This document shows, piece by piece, positions 12,901 through 27,900 of a stretch of DNA of 64,000 nucleotides. A model generated the notes under the pieces. It made no database searches. It saw nothing but the letters and a program-made list of their open reading frames with translations, and had not been told where the DNA came from. The DNA lies in contig CM065334.1 of the NCBI GenBank assembly GCA_033032175.1, positions 4,585,705 through 4,649,704 on the forward strand, written 5' to 3'. This stretch comes from Saturnia japonica (taxonomy: Eukaryota > Arthropoda > Insecta > Lepidoptera > Saturniidae). The translations under genes and the position numbers were made by a program. How positions within the stretch are numbered: the stretch's first letter is position 1; each line of letters opens with the position of its first letter.

Positions 12901-15900
12901 AAGATTCGTAAGGATGCGCTCAAAGTTTCCCTAAAAATTCAATCGAATGAATACAAACGCATAGGGTACAAACAAATAAATATGTTCATTTTTATAATAA
13001 ACTAGCAGCTGACCCGGCAGATATTCTGCCTTCCAAATACATAGTCCCAATAAACTAGCAAACCGTGTCCATTAATGATAACCATTTGAAAATCCGTTCA
13101 CTAGTTTTTGAGTTTATCGCTTTAAGATAGAAAGGCAGACGCGGCAGGGTGGGTGGGGGGGGGGGGGGGGGGGGACTCTATTTTGTTAGGTAGTAAAATG
13201 ATAGAAAAAAGATTCGAGAAACTTTTCCATTAATTTCTTCCTTAAAACCTAATTCAGACTAACTAAGATTTTTAAACAAAATTAGCCAAATCGGCCCCCG
13301 GCCATTCTCAAGCGATTCGCTTACCAACTAACAGAATTTAATTTTTATTATATAGATATAGATAAGATGTCTTAGATATAAAGAGAAATATGCATACCGC
13401 ATTCTTCCCAAATCCTTGTCACCTTTCATCTGGTAATTGTTTTTGTTACGACTGCTTTTAACTTTAACTTTGGTGTGAGGCTTTTGTTATATCATTAAAT
13501 GAATAATATAATTCTGTATAATATATTTTAAGAATTTTTTTTTTTTTGTTGTACTATGAATTGAAATGTAGTAGACTCAAAATTAGAAAAAAAAATAAAG
13601 CATTGTTAACTAGTGGCGATAGTTACAATATTTTTCAACCCCGCTTTAAAAGAGCGATGTTAAAAGATTAACGCGTGTATCTGTGTGTCTGTCTGTGGCA
13701 TCTCGTAGCTCTCAGACGGCTGAATCAAATTGGATAAGTTTATTTATTTATTTTGGAGGTGACTTGGTTGAGGGTATTCTTAGCTATGATTCAAGAATAT
13801 CTGTTCAGCCGTTTGAAGATTATCAGCTCTTTTCTAGTTGACAAATAGATGTGAGCATATTTCACCGGTCTGATTGAGTCGTTTGGTATTCTGTTAATTC
13901 AATGATAAGAAGAACATGGTGCTGCAGCATCATCAGGAATCGGCAGGATATCTAACTTCTCACCAACTTCAGCAGAGATATTGTGTTTGGGCCCGTTGAA
14001 ATCGTCTCGGTGAAAAGGTTACTTGTGTCGGGGGTTTATTCAAATTTTAAATTTATCTTGTAATTATTTTGGGTTTATTATTCAAATGACACTTAATAAT
14101 TCAATAAGTAATATGTTTCTATATAATTATGTATGTACATACTATTTGATGATATGTTGATGGTTCCCGTGTAAAACTTTTATCTGCAAAACAAATTTAA
14201 AATGTGAATGTGATGGGGCTGAAACAAATTAAGTCGATTGTAATATTTACCTAAGATTAATTAACATGGGTACTATCAATGTATTATTTTTTTATTCATA
14301 TAATTATATGAATAATATCAATATATCACGGTCTATGAAGAATTTAATAAAATAACCTCATGGGTTTTAATTTTTCTATGAAAGTGAAATTAAAAATACC
14401 AATATTAAATTAATATAAAAGTAACTTTTTTTTTATTAATGGTGTCCCTTAAATACATATTCTGCCAGTGACAAGTCTATCATGAAAGAGTGTTGTTGAC
14501 TAGAAAAATGTTCATAATATGAATATGTTTCGTTTTGTACATTTAATATCTATAATATTTCTCAAATGGTTTTTTTTTTTGTAGCAATGCCATGTATCCG
14601 TACATTCATCATGAACGTTAATGAATTAAAACGTAAAAGGCTTCATTTAACTAACATGGCAGCTGTTTGACTGTTTACATCGCTATTGAGGTAGAAATAT
14701 CAGGTCAAATATTGGATAAATACAGTGTAAATTTATAAGTTATCATAACGTAAAACTCCCTATAACGTTAAGTGAGCCAACTGGTTGTTGCGTGAAACAC
14801 ACATTGAAACTCCACTATTAACATAATCTCTATAACGACATAAAATATGCTCAGTCGAGTTTCTATAAAGTCTGATAAATATTTGCAAAATACAGCTTTT
14901 ATATTTCACTTTTATGCGTTATTCATCCATATATTATATACAATCATGTCATTTTAACACGGGACTCATCTGGTTTGTGTTTCCATTCCCCCCAACCCCT
15001 CTCCCCCGTCATATTTCGCCTGTACCGGGAACGTGGTTGTCGGCTGGAGTACAGCTGCGAGTGGCACAGGCGGGCGCTGCCGCCGGGCTGGTGGTCCCGT
15101 ACCCTGGGCTGGCGCTGAGCGGCGGTCTGGGTGCGGCTGGGCTCGCGCAGGCGTACTACTACGGAGCGGCGGCGGCTACAGCGGCACCCTACGGCATCGG
15201 CTTAGATCACGCCACGCTCAAGGACCTGATCAAGAAACAGATGTGAGTCGTTTCTCATAATATATTAATGGTAATTAATTGAGTAGTTATGGTCGTACAA
15301 GTTCGTGCGCGACCGTCCTTACGACACGTTGGCAGGAGCGAGGTACTAACGAAGGGAAGGGAAACACGTGCAATTAAGTAACGTAGGCGTTTTAGTCACA
15401 GTACACTAAAGTAAGCAGTATTACGTATTCATACAAAATGGCCGAAATGACGTAATTCGAAATCTAGGTAAACATCGGTACACAATAGTCACGAGCGCGC
15501 CGCAGTTACGTAATTAACGGCTAACGATGCAATATTGTATTAACAACTTTGTAGGCTTTACGAGACAATTATTAACAAAAAAGAAAACCAAGCAAAGAAG
15601 TTATGGCTGAACAACCATTAAAAAAAATTACATTCGAATTGAGTCATTTCCGTCTTTTGTTAAAGTCTGTTAATAAAAAAATTTGGCAATCAGTGAGGAG
15701 ACTACCGACAGAATTGAAAACTTAAAGCGTTGGAATAACACTGTTTTTTTATTGTATATTCAATGTGATTGTATGTTTATGATGTTCAAATTAACCAAGA
15801 ACGAATTAATGAATCCTTTAATTTTCATCGTACATGACTTGTTTACAAGGGAACTAACTCTATAACTTCCAAGTGAAAAGGTAATCTATAACCCAACAAA

Positions 15901-18900
15901 AAGATAAATGTAAAAATGAGGCCAAGTTCGACGTTCGGGGTAAAAAAGTTGAGATTTAACGGGTGCCAAGTTCCATAGCTGTTCTTTTAATTGTAATTGT
16001 AAGTTTTCACTTCAGTTATAAAACAAAAGAAAAAGTTGTACACAACACATTATTGTATTTTTTTTCTAGTGAGTACTACTTCAGTCCTGACAACTTGGCG
16101 CGCGATTTCTTCCTGCGGCGCAAGATGGCCGCCGACGGTACGATACCGGTGACGTTGATCGCGTCGTTCCATCGCGTGCGTGCGCTCACACCGGACGTAC
16201 AGCTCGTGTTGGACGCGATCCGTGACTCGGACAAGCTGGAACTCATCGACAGGTTCAAGGTAAATAAACCAAAGTTTAAAAAGTAATTTATTTTACAAAT
16301 GTGATGTGGCTTTAATGTGACGATGTGTGTTAAGTGCAGCTGCCGGAACACTTGTTTTCTTCTTTTTTTTTTCGTTGCATTTGCAGCCAGTGCATATAAT
16401 ATACACTTTAGGCAGATGTGTAGCGTGCTTCTTTCATTCAGAGTGTGTCCTCCAGCGAGAACATCTACTCATAATTCCTTACACCAAAGGATGCTTTTTT
16501 TTGAGGCGTTTAAACTATACTATGGATTACAAATATCGTTGGTGCTACCGCACAGTCATACTTTGGACAGACCCTATCACTCCTCCTGGGATATCTATCG
16601 CACAAATCCATACAAATACTACACGTATCATACAAATTGTAAACAATTTAAAAATTTTATTTGTTTCGTTGTTCACTATATTTGTCATACTCGTGGGTAG
16701 TTAAAATTATTTCGCGTGAATATTTTTTTCGTACTCAGCGATAAAAAATTGAAACAAACTCGCAATACTGCTCTTGTCTATACGGTGGTCGTACTTACAG
16801 TATTTTCCTCTTGCAGATTTCCTTCTTTTTATCGCTTCTTACTTCCACTTCCCTTTTTAAAACCCAATATTATCTGTATATCACCAATTTATGGAATATA
16901 CAATACTGTAACGTAATCCAAATAACAAATGTATAATGATTTTAAAGAAATAAATACATTTTAAAACATTCCCAGGTCCGCACAGCATTCGAGCCAACAA
17001 AATGGCCTATACTGGATCTCGCGTCGACGGTCAACGCCGAGGATAGTGATAAGACAAAATCACATGAAACCGAGAAGCCGAAAACGCGCGACCCCGGAAA
17101 GCAGAAACCGCACGAAGCCGAGAAACCGAAACTCGAAAGTACCCCGAAAGAAGACAAAAAGATTCAAGATGACGCTGCAAAAGATAAAGTTGACGAGAAA
17201 ATTGTTATCGCTACAAATGAGTCGAAGGTCGAAGCGCCCAGTATAGAACAAAACGAGAAGATGCCTGAAAAAGAAACGAGAACAGAGGAGAAAAGTGAAG
17301 TTGTTGAGAGAATGGAGAAAGAAGAGGTAGTAGAGAAAAAGGAAAGCAAAGAAGAAAGCAAATGTGAAATAAATAACGCGGCCGCTAAGTCTATAGAAAA
17401 AGTCGAGGTAGGCTTTGTCACTTTTTAACTACTTTGAGCTGTGAACAAAACATAGATCCTTCTGTCGAGAAATATGTAAATACTAGCTCTAGAAAGTATA
17501 TGTCTATCTTTTAAGGAACACCCACAATTAGCAATTTATAAAATAGCTGGGAGCGGGAGAGCAATATTCGCTCGTGTGTGCCTGAGCCATGGCATTCTGT
17601 ATCCCACGTGTGTGAAGCCGCGGACACACCTAGTTATATAATATAATTAATCTATTATGTTTTTATTATGTAATTAATGATATAGATTTAAAATTTAACT
17701 AATGATCTACAAAATTGATTCAAAACACTGGTATATGTTGTACCTATATTAGTTTTGCACAATATCTCCCTATAATAAAATAGTGATCTATGACAATATT
17801 TTGGTGTTTTTTTTTTTAAATAGGTTTTAGCATTTTGCTACAATCTGATCTGATGTTAAGTGTGATGTGGCTCAAGATGGTAGCGTGCTAAGCCTAGTGG
17901 TGAACTGGCCCTCAAGTGCAGCTGCCGGAAATAAATTTTCAACTCGAGGGTGGTAGCTAGCCAGGCGGGTAATAAAAAAATTCTCTACCACCATGCTGTG
18001 ATGTCATCACGATGTTTCCCTTCACCGAGCCCTCAGGCTTTTTGCAGGGATTCGAACTCATGTCGATCGACGCGATGCACGTACATCATCACCAATTACA
18101 TCTAACATTAAAGTATGTTCATCGTTTATAGACACAGAAAGTAGAAGACGTAGAAGAGAACAGAACGGATAAAGCAGAGGTGACAGAAGTAAAGGTGGCA
18201 GATTCAAGTGAGGATCCCCCATTGCAGACAGAGGCTAGCGAAGAGAAACCAAGTGAGAAGAGGTTAGTTAGTTTAAAATAAAACCATACATTATTGAAAT
18301 TTTTAGGAGTGTTATGTAAAAGTGATGAGAATGAATTATATGATGCTCGTGCGTATAATAACAAAAGCTCTATTTTTTAAAGCAGTTCGGAAACACTCCC
18401 ACTTTTGAGTTACTGAACAAAAATCAATATTTAAGGCTAGCTAAGAGTTGTTAGCCTAATGTTAGATAGCCTATACTATTCCTCGTGAGTCTGGCTATCA
18501 TATACAAAAAGATTTTTTCGGATCCGACTCGTAGTTCCAGAGATTAGCGTTTTTAAACAAACAAACAAAAAAACTCTTCTGCTTTAATATCTTTTATCTA
18601 TACTAATATAAATTAGTATCGATAATCCACTAATGTACACAAAAATAAAATCGTATCACGTAAAAGGTGATAATATAGATTACTAATAATATTAGTTTAA
18701 ATATAAAGATAAATTCAACAGTTTTGGCACAAAATATTATATTAATCTTTACATTTCTGTGGTATACTTTAAAATATATTTTTTGTGTTTGTCCAAATAC
18801 ATTAGTTTTTAGATTAGATATTCTGAGAGTAGACAACTATTGGAAAATTGTTTTAAACTCTTTATATGTTTTACAATAATAGTCGTGAATTAATATTTAT

Positions 18901-21900
18901 ACATTGTTTCATTTGTATTTGTTTAGTTTTTTTTATTTTATTAATAGACCTTATTACACAATACAATTGTTGAATAATAATAAAATCAATTTGAATGATT
19001 TTGAAGAGTTCCTCGGTGTATCTTCGAAGTTGAAGCATCACCTTCCCCTACCAAACCCCACTATCCCCTATCAAACAAAAGAAAAACATCTAAATCAGTT
19101 CATGAACAAATAGGTTATAGGATCCATAAAAAAATATACATTTAAATTGAGTAATCTGTCTTTTTTTTTAATTCGGTTAAAAATAATTAACTTTGATTTT
19201 ACACCGATTTCGATGATTCTTTTTTTTGTTCGATAGAGGATACCCTCAGAAGAACACAAGGAAACTGTTCAAAATCATTGAAGTTAGTTTTCATATTTTT
19301 GTTAAACATGCTGCAAACTCGCGGATTGTAAATAGTAATTATGATTTTTGATTAACAAATGGCATAAATAAATTCCAGGCGTAAGAAACAAATGGTGGGG
19401 ATATTCCCGCTGGCTACTATGGGAGGACCCCTGGTAGCGCCTGTCTCTAGTCTCCTAAGGGCGGTTCCTCCTCCGCCATTGCCCAGGTATATATATATAT
19501 ATATATTGTTTTTGTTACAGCCTTAACAAGGTATATGCTTTCTTTCCAATTAGATAAGGTATAATTTGTTATTTGTAACAAACGAGATAATGGCAATGCG
19601 AGGTGGTAATGCTGTAGTGTCTGAATGGGTTGCGACCACCGTTTATGTGGTGAAAAGTCCATCATAGTGATTCGATTTTACGTGTCGCGTATCGGATTCA
19701 GCCTGTGCATATTCAGTTAAATGTATGCAGGCTGGCACAACAGTTGCGACCGTCGATGGATTTTGGATCTCTCGGTGGTCACCGTTGTGTTTGGATTGTA
19801 CTGCGCTTACCATCATAGACAGTATCGTCACTTTGACCAGTTATTCTGCAAAAGCAAAGCGTAAAGCTTATCTGTCCCCAAGCAGGTATAGGTGTGTACC
19901 GGCAGCTGCACTTGAGAGCCAGTCTTCCACTTGGCTTAGCATTTGCGGCCACATGGCTGTGAAATTGCATAGATAAAACTAAACCTTATTCCTTAATATG
20001 AATCCCCTATAATGAAAGTCTTGAAAGATTTAATACTACGTCTTTGGTATTGTATTATCATAAATTATGTACTTATTTGTCTGATGTGTTTCGTTTGATT
20101 ATAGAATGTTCCGTACGCGAGGCGCAGCGCAGGGTCCGCCGGTGGGCGAGTCCGCGAGTGCTGGGGGCGGTGCCCTCAACGATCCTCTCAACTTGAACCC
20201 TGACGTTCCCGAATTCGTACCACAGGCTAGGAGAAACGGTGAATATGATGTTTAAATTCACTTAATTTATTATCTATTACATATATTATTTTAAAATGGT
20301 GTTTTCTCCGACAACGTCATAATATCTTCGGTTAATACTTGATCAAAGTTAATAGCTTATTTATGTTATGTTTCTATTGTAAAAAATTGACAGTATAAAA
20401 TTAATTTCATAAAATAATCAAATACACACTAATTTAAAGTTTATGAAAATGTACATAGAAGTACATACTCACAATATCATTTTCAATTAATGCACATTTG
20501 AAATATCTATGGTAACCTAACACAATATCAATCAGTAACAGAATTGTCATAACTGTTGCCTAAAAAGTTTTTGTTTCGTGTCTTTTTGGTGAGGTAATAA
20601 AATTCATTATTGCGTGGCAACAACAAACTTTCGCTTTTATCGTTTCGTTTCATCGACTTTCAAATCATAACGATGCTAAATCAGTTTTCACTTAAAAAAA
20701 AAAAAATCTACTAACATGTAGGAGGCGTCATCTATTTACAATCTGTTGAACGAACATGACAGTTTTTGGTTAGATTACATTCGATACATTCCTTAATATG
20801 AAAAATATTCGCACGGTTCACAGCTAGTATAATATTAATTGTGATTAGATATGAAATTGTATTTCGTAACCCCTCGCGTGAAATCGTTGCGACATGTTGT
20901 CGATCGAGTATCGCGTCCGGGGACACAGGGACACGGCACAACCGAACTGCTCGCGTGTCATTCTGCGCGACGTAGATCATATCTGTCGTGACATTTAACA
21001 TTACTGAAAATTCTAGTCAACTAAACTTACCACAAAATATATCTTTATATGGCTTAGTTTTATTTATTGAACGATGACGGTGTCGGCATCTTGAGTTATT
21101 GGGCTGTATATTTGCAGGGTTGGTTATTGCGTGTACGTGGAGTGGTAAATTATAATAATAACACTTCATAAATTTACAATTTATGTGTATTGGTTACTCT
21201 AGCAGTGCCCCAAGTTTTCACCAGTTTTAATTTTATCCGAGAAACACCGTGCCGCACCGTCAACGCCTATCATAGTTGTTCTCACTTCCCGCAAGTATAC
21301 ATTATTTTAGTTTTTCATTATCTCCTGAAGTATATATTAAAGTAACACGCTATAAAGAGCAAAATTTAACTTATAAAATTGTCTTTATGAAGGATTAATA
21401 TGCAATGCCTAAAAATAATGTAAATTAATTTTTTATCTTCAACAAAGAAAATTCGCAAAATACCTTATTGTGTCTTATGTATAAGATATAGCCATATTAT
21501 GCTATCGCGACCTTTTTTTAAATATACTGAGAACCAATATTTTTGTAGAACATTGTATTTACGTATCATTAACCATTGCGCCAGCGCACGCGGACAAAGC
21601 AGCTCGGGAGGGCTTCCACTTCCGACTTACTTAACAAAAGTCAATATTTAAGGCTAGCTGAGAGTTTGTAGCCCAATATTGATTGTCCATACTATTCCTA
21701 GTGAATCTGGCTATTATATACAAAAATAATTTTTCGAATCCGGCTGGTATTTTCATAGATTAGCGTCTATACGAAGTAACAATTTTTTTTTATTTATTTA
21801 TATTTGTATTATAGAATAGATTGAAACGGTACAAACAAGTTAACATGACCGCATATCTTAGTTGGTGTTACCACATAAAAATTAGTGTTGCCACTGTATT

Positions 21901-24900
21901 AATGTAATATTCTTACCCGCTCTCACCCACGGCGGGAAGTGAGAACAAGCATAGGATACACCGATTGTGTTGGCGGCGACGCGGCGTGGAGTTAGTCGAA
22001 TCAATTAAACACGGTTATAACCGTGAGACATAGTGTTGTATTGTAATCATCATCATCATCATCGCGTCAGCCAAAAAACGTAGACGTAGATACAGGGTTC
22101 CCCCAAAGATTGGCACAACGACCGGTCCCGTGCTGACTTTACCAGGTCTACCGACCACCTTGTAGCGGGTCTGCTTCATCCCGTCTATTGCACTGGTTCG
22201 ACGCACGGTCGAGACAGGGTTGTACTCAAATGTCTCCTATTAGCGAAAGGCCTGGCATTTAGCCAGGTTGGCCGCGGGGTCGACGCGGTAGGAATGCTTT
22301 TGTGGTCCCGTATCGTCCCATTTTATTATCGGCGGCGTATGGTACATCGTGGAGTTTTAGTGAATAGAAGTCTCACATAACCGCTCCTCGCTCCCTTGAG
22401 TGAGTGTTTACCTATGACGAGTTCCTTCACGTTAAAAAAATGGTCTACTCGCTCGCTCTGTCTTCTCAAGTAGCAGTGGTAGGGCCACATAGCTTGTAGA
22501 ACGGACGACCGATGGTACCGTAGAGTTCATGAGTGGCCGCCACGTACCAGATATTATATGTATAATAAATACAATTGTATATATTTCAGAGGAACCTGGA
22601 GGTGAAAAGACGGATTTGGGCGATCAGAAGACCAGCTCCGGTGGGAACAGCCCCAACACTGAAAAAAGCCCCGACATTTGGACTGAGGTAACCGATAATC
22701 TATATAATTAATAAAATTGAAGTGTCTGTTTGTAATGATAAAATAACAGTTTTTTACTAAATGCATATCAAAGTATATTACGATACATAAATATAACAAA
22801 ACACCAATTTTTTAAAATTTTTGTCCGTCTGTCTTTCTGTCTGTCTGTCTGTTTTTTCCGGGCAATCTCCGAAACGGTTGGACCGATTTTGAACGGGACT
22901 TTCACTAATATATAGCTGATATTATTGAGAATAACTTAGGCTACTTTTATTTTAGAAAAAGAATTAGGGTTCCGCACAAATAAAAAAACTGGTCATGGTG
23001 AATAAATTCGGGTGCTTAAATGGCTTATGCTGAATAAACCATAAGAGATATAGTAAATTAATGTATTACATAATTATAGGCACTAAAAAGACCCACAAAA
23101 AAGTGCGGGAGAGTATATATCTATCTTCTAAGAAACACTGACAATAAGCATTTTTGTTTTTAAAATAGCTGGGAGCGGAGTAGCAAGATTCGCGCGGGCA
23201 TTCTGTAGTCCACGTGAGTGTAGCCACGGGCACATCTAGTTAACAAAGAAGGATTATTTGTTTCGAGTGTTATATGAATGTATGACTGGTTGTTTGACAT
23301 GCTATATAGCCCATAGCTGCCTGTCCACTGAAGCGAAGCGGAGTGGAGTTGTGCAAATTTTGTTTTGCATTAATTTGCACAACCCCGCTCCACTCTGCTT
23401 GAGTGGACAGGCAGCCTTAACGGCATGATGAAATTTAGCATACGAGGTGTCGTTAGATTTATGCTAATTGTGGGAGTGACATAGGCTTATATAATAATTA
23501 ATTACGACATATTGGAATCGAACAGAAAGCAAAACCGTTTTTTTTTTTTAACTGACTATACTGTTAGTCATAAGGTTGGTGGATCCTGGAGCCTCAGACA
23601 GCTTATGCAGCTTCACAGTGGCATGGTAGCAAAAATAGAAATAGCCAATAATTTTAGCCAAGTATTTTTGTTATTGCAGTCGGTTTTTTTTTTAATAACT
23701 ATAACTCGTTTCTCTTTGTGACCCAATAAGTTTCAGTTTAAAAAACATGTGTTGTATCAGGTGAAACGCCGTACGAAAGCGGGTTCCCGGGAGCGGGTTA
23801 CAGTGGGGTCCGCTCACCACGCGCCCGTCGGCCCGGCGGTACTTCCGACGTCGGTGAGGAAGAACCGCGCGAGGAGTTGCACTTCCAGCTCGACGAGGAA
23901 CTCGACCTGCCTCCGCCGAGGCACAACACGTTCACGGATCCCTGGTTAGAATTTTGTTGTTTTTTTTTTAAGTTATCGATGTTAACGTCATAACACACCA
24001 TCACGCCTGTATCCTCGAAGGGTAAGGCAGAGGTGTACTAATGTACAGCCACAGTTCGATATTAAAGGCGAGTTAATATATTATATTCATCGGGTTCTGA
24101 GCCAAAATTTCAGTTTTAATGTCTCCTGCCCGTTGAGAAGTTTGTTTAAAATTTCTACCCAGTAGTGTCTTGGAATGGGAAATGATCTAGTGACCGGAAA
24201 ATCATATAGGAGATAAATAACTGGTCGAAGACCCATCGGACGCCCTAAAACATGATTCAACATTGTAAAAAAAGGCATACGAGAACTCCAAGCGGATGAG
24301 TGGCGGGAGAAGGCGCAGTGTAGACAGAGATGGTGACTTTAAGGGTCGAAGGTCAAAATCCGTTTTGGGTCATGGGGACGTTGTAGTTAATTTGTTTACG
24401 TCGAGGAGTCGCAGATTCGATACCTGCACATGACTGACTTTTCAGTGATGACCATAATTGTCAGTTCTATCTCGGGGAGATAAATATCTATATACTGTTT
24501 GGATTTTTTAGATCTGTCAGTAAGGGTATTAAGTACTTTATAACCATTGTAGCTAAACGAAAATTTTCTAAGGTGTCCTTAACTATTTTAGATATTTTGG
24601 ACGGAATTTACAGTTTAAAAAAATGTGTATAATTAGCAAGAAAATAGGCACTTTCTACAGAAATATTTCTTGACACCAATCTATCCTGTTTCTTAAAAGG
24701 ACCAATAAACTATATGGGACCAATGTCCTCTATCAAGTGTTCAGGTATGAGTATTTTGTGCAGTGCAGTGTCATATGAACCCTCGATGGAGTGTGGTATG
24801 TAACATTCAAATGGCCTGCCGTTTTCGCATAGCTGATAAATTCACAATAATTAAAATTACTCATCACTGTTGGCGTCTACGCGACGGGTGAAGCTCCACA

Positions 24901-27900
24901 AGTTTCAAGCGCTTCTCACAACAATTCTTCTATCACAATTTTATAAACGGCCGCAACAAAATGAAAATGGCCCAACACAGTTCAAACAAACAATCACAAG
25001 TAGTTTTCTTCAAGTTCTCAAACGGAGATACGCGCAACTGAAACCGGCAAACTGATTTTATTTAAAGACAAACACAATCGGCCGTAATTTAGGGAGAATA
25101 TATCTCGTCCCATAGCCCAAGAAACGCGTATTCAATCAACAGACAACAATTAAAAAGGCAACGTGCAATTTATATCGCAATCAAATCAAAAACATAACTT
25201 CTCGAACAATCACTAAAACGGCGCGCATCTTCGCGAGTAAGTGACAGCTGACAGATGTCGAACGCGAGGTTACATAGAGAGAGAGAAAAACATAGACAAC
25301 TTGCGCTGTCAGACCCTGGTTCCAAACAGTTTTCTTACACCGGGCGCTCGGGCTCATTGCAGGGATTCGAACTCAACTCATGTCGATCGAAGCCACCACT
25401 GGGTCACCATTGCTTCATACGAGTTCGCTTCCTACATGTCTGTTTGAACGTTGTTCTAGGTCCGACGATGAATCGGACGCGGAGTTCACGGACCGCGACG
25501 TCGGTCGGCTGTTAATAGTGACGCAGACGGTCCGCCAGAGCGCCCAAGCACGACGGTCATGACCGTCAAGGCGACTGGACGACGCGCACCAAGATCACAC
25601 AGGATCTCGAGCAGGTAACGATAAAACATTACAATGTGATTTTCACATAGATATTAGTTAACAAGACAACTTTTAACATAAAGGAAAACTAGTTCCAATT
25701 ATCACACTTCTGTATTTTAGGTAAGTAACATTTATAGATTAATTTATATTCCTTTATACTCTGATCTAAATACAGCATTTTACTTAAATAAATTACGTAT
25801 AATAAAAAAAATTGGTATAAAGTTGTACTAAGTGGACCGCTAGCGATTGTGCTCCTATGAAACAAAGTTCACAACGATAAGCCTGGAATTCAATGAGTGC
25901 GAAAGAGAGAATATTACACGCCGTGACACGTATAACAAAAGATTAATTATGAGAAAGGAACCCGAAGTAGAGCGGCGCTCCTGCGCTACATATTACACGC
26001 GAACTGTTTGGTTTTACTTGCATTTAATTACGTTTATGATTTGTATGTATATTTCTAACATAGAAAATGATTACAACGTTGATAAAATAATAGCGTTATC
26101 AAACACGTAAGTTTGTAACCCAAGAAATACAGTCAGAGGGCAGCCGTAGTGCGTGTTTATCTGCAAGCGGAGCGGCTTCGGTAATTATTACAAGAACACT
26201 GCCGAGACAACATACTGTTTACTTTAGTATACTGTAGTGACGTAATGTAGTGCTACCTCGTCCCCGCCAACGTCTCTCACACGGGACGGTCACACACGAA
26301 ATTTTTCGACTATAGAACTCAAGCAGATGTTAAAAATATATTATTGTTTATAGTGTTTAAAAAGTGCTCTTTTTCACCTGGTAAAAAATTTCGGTTTATA
26401 AAATAATCGTTTATAATTTGACAGGTGATAACGGATGGGCTTACACGGTACGAGGAGGACTTGTGGAACGACAATGACTACCCGTCGGTTCGTATTCACT
26501 CTATCATTTCTATTAGTTATAATTATTAAATATATATCTGTAATCTGTAATTGTGTTTCAACTGAGTGATAGTATAATACATCGCTCAGAAGTGAAAACC
26601 TTTAACATTTAACAGTAGCTTCCGACAGACCTAAAATGAATTTCATCATTAAATTAATACGTGAAGCAAAAATTTTATACGCCTTTTTAAGCGTATTGCG
26701 TGCACGGAAGACTGTGAGGTTTGGCATGGTTAAAATTTATGTGGAGGAGTGCAGAAAGCTAAAATTTATCTATAACTTATCTAAAATATCTGTTAGTAAT
26801 ATATTCAATTAAATTAATTAATACTGTGAATCCTAACCAGACCAGTGCCATTGAACTTAGCCCCCCAAAATATTGACTTTGTCATTCAACGAAAAGTGAC
26901 AGCGAGTGATGTAGATAATACTCATTGTTTATGTTTAGGTTCATACTGCAAATGTCAAACAGAAAATAGTCTATGATTAAAAAGTCGCTGGTCGATTTTC
27001 GATCATTGGGCGACGGCTAGTATAAATAAATATACTATTATTTAAGATCATATACACTATTATTATTGATTGTTCGATCATACTAATCTCTGGATCATCT
27101 CTTTTCAATCAGAGTGCTATATAATTTTCAAATCTAGTATTTCCAAAGTTTGTTAGGTTCAAAATAGTTTTGGGCAATTATGAAATAATTATACTAATGC
27201 AAACGTTAGATTTTTTTGTATCCCTGATGGTAAGCACAGTAGAATCCTATAACAACGGCAACCACCGAGAGATCTTAATCCGTCGACGGCCTGCTATAAC
27301 TGATACGCACAGGCTGATCCCGAAATGAGACACGCAAAAGCGAGTCACTATGACGGACTTTTCACCACATGCGGACCAGTCGGACTGTACAGCATTACCA
27401 TCCCGCTATAGACTTTTCCTCGATCGTTAATTCAGCAGAGTGCACCACATACAGGTGAGATTGGCTCGGACGAGTCGGTTTTGAACATGTAATTCGACAA
27501 TCCTTATTACACCCTTATGACATCTCGAGGTATTATGATCATTAGTAATTCCTAATTTGATAAGATCAGTAACTAACTTCCAAACTTGGTGTTAGTAGTC
27601 CAGAGTATCTTTTTTTTAGCTTGTCGGTGTACAAGTTCTTTTATAGAACTTCGTTAGTGATGAATTACTTTTTTACTTGGGGCTTTACAATAAGACTTAA
27701 TAATACTAATTAGTAATGTTACTCGATTATGAAAATTAGTAATATTAGTAATTATTAATCGAAATTCTTCTTCTTTTAACTCCTTATCCTACTTCGGTAG
27801 GGTCTGGCACAGTATGTTTTCTTCTGCCACTCTACTCTATCAAATATCATCTCAGTATTCCCACCTTTTATACGCATATTATTTTTCACACAATCCAACT

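Noticed and set aside
14914..15054. Extension of larp exon 6 upstream of 15055
   Set aside because: The frame is open, but the stretch is a pyrimidine tract and phase 0 from exon 5 requires the acceptor at TACAG before 15055.
16317..16704. Two overlapping ORFs of about 125 codons in intron 7
   Set aside because: Both frames are open together in a T-rich repeat shared with 29180-29440; no domain and they lie between phased larp exons.
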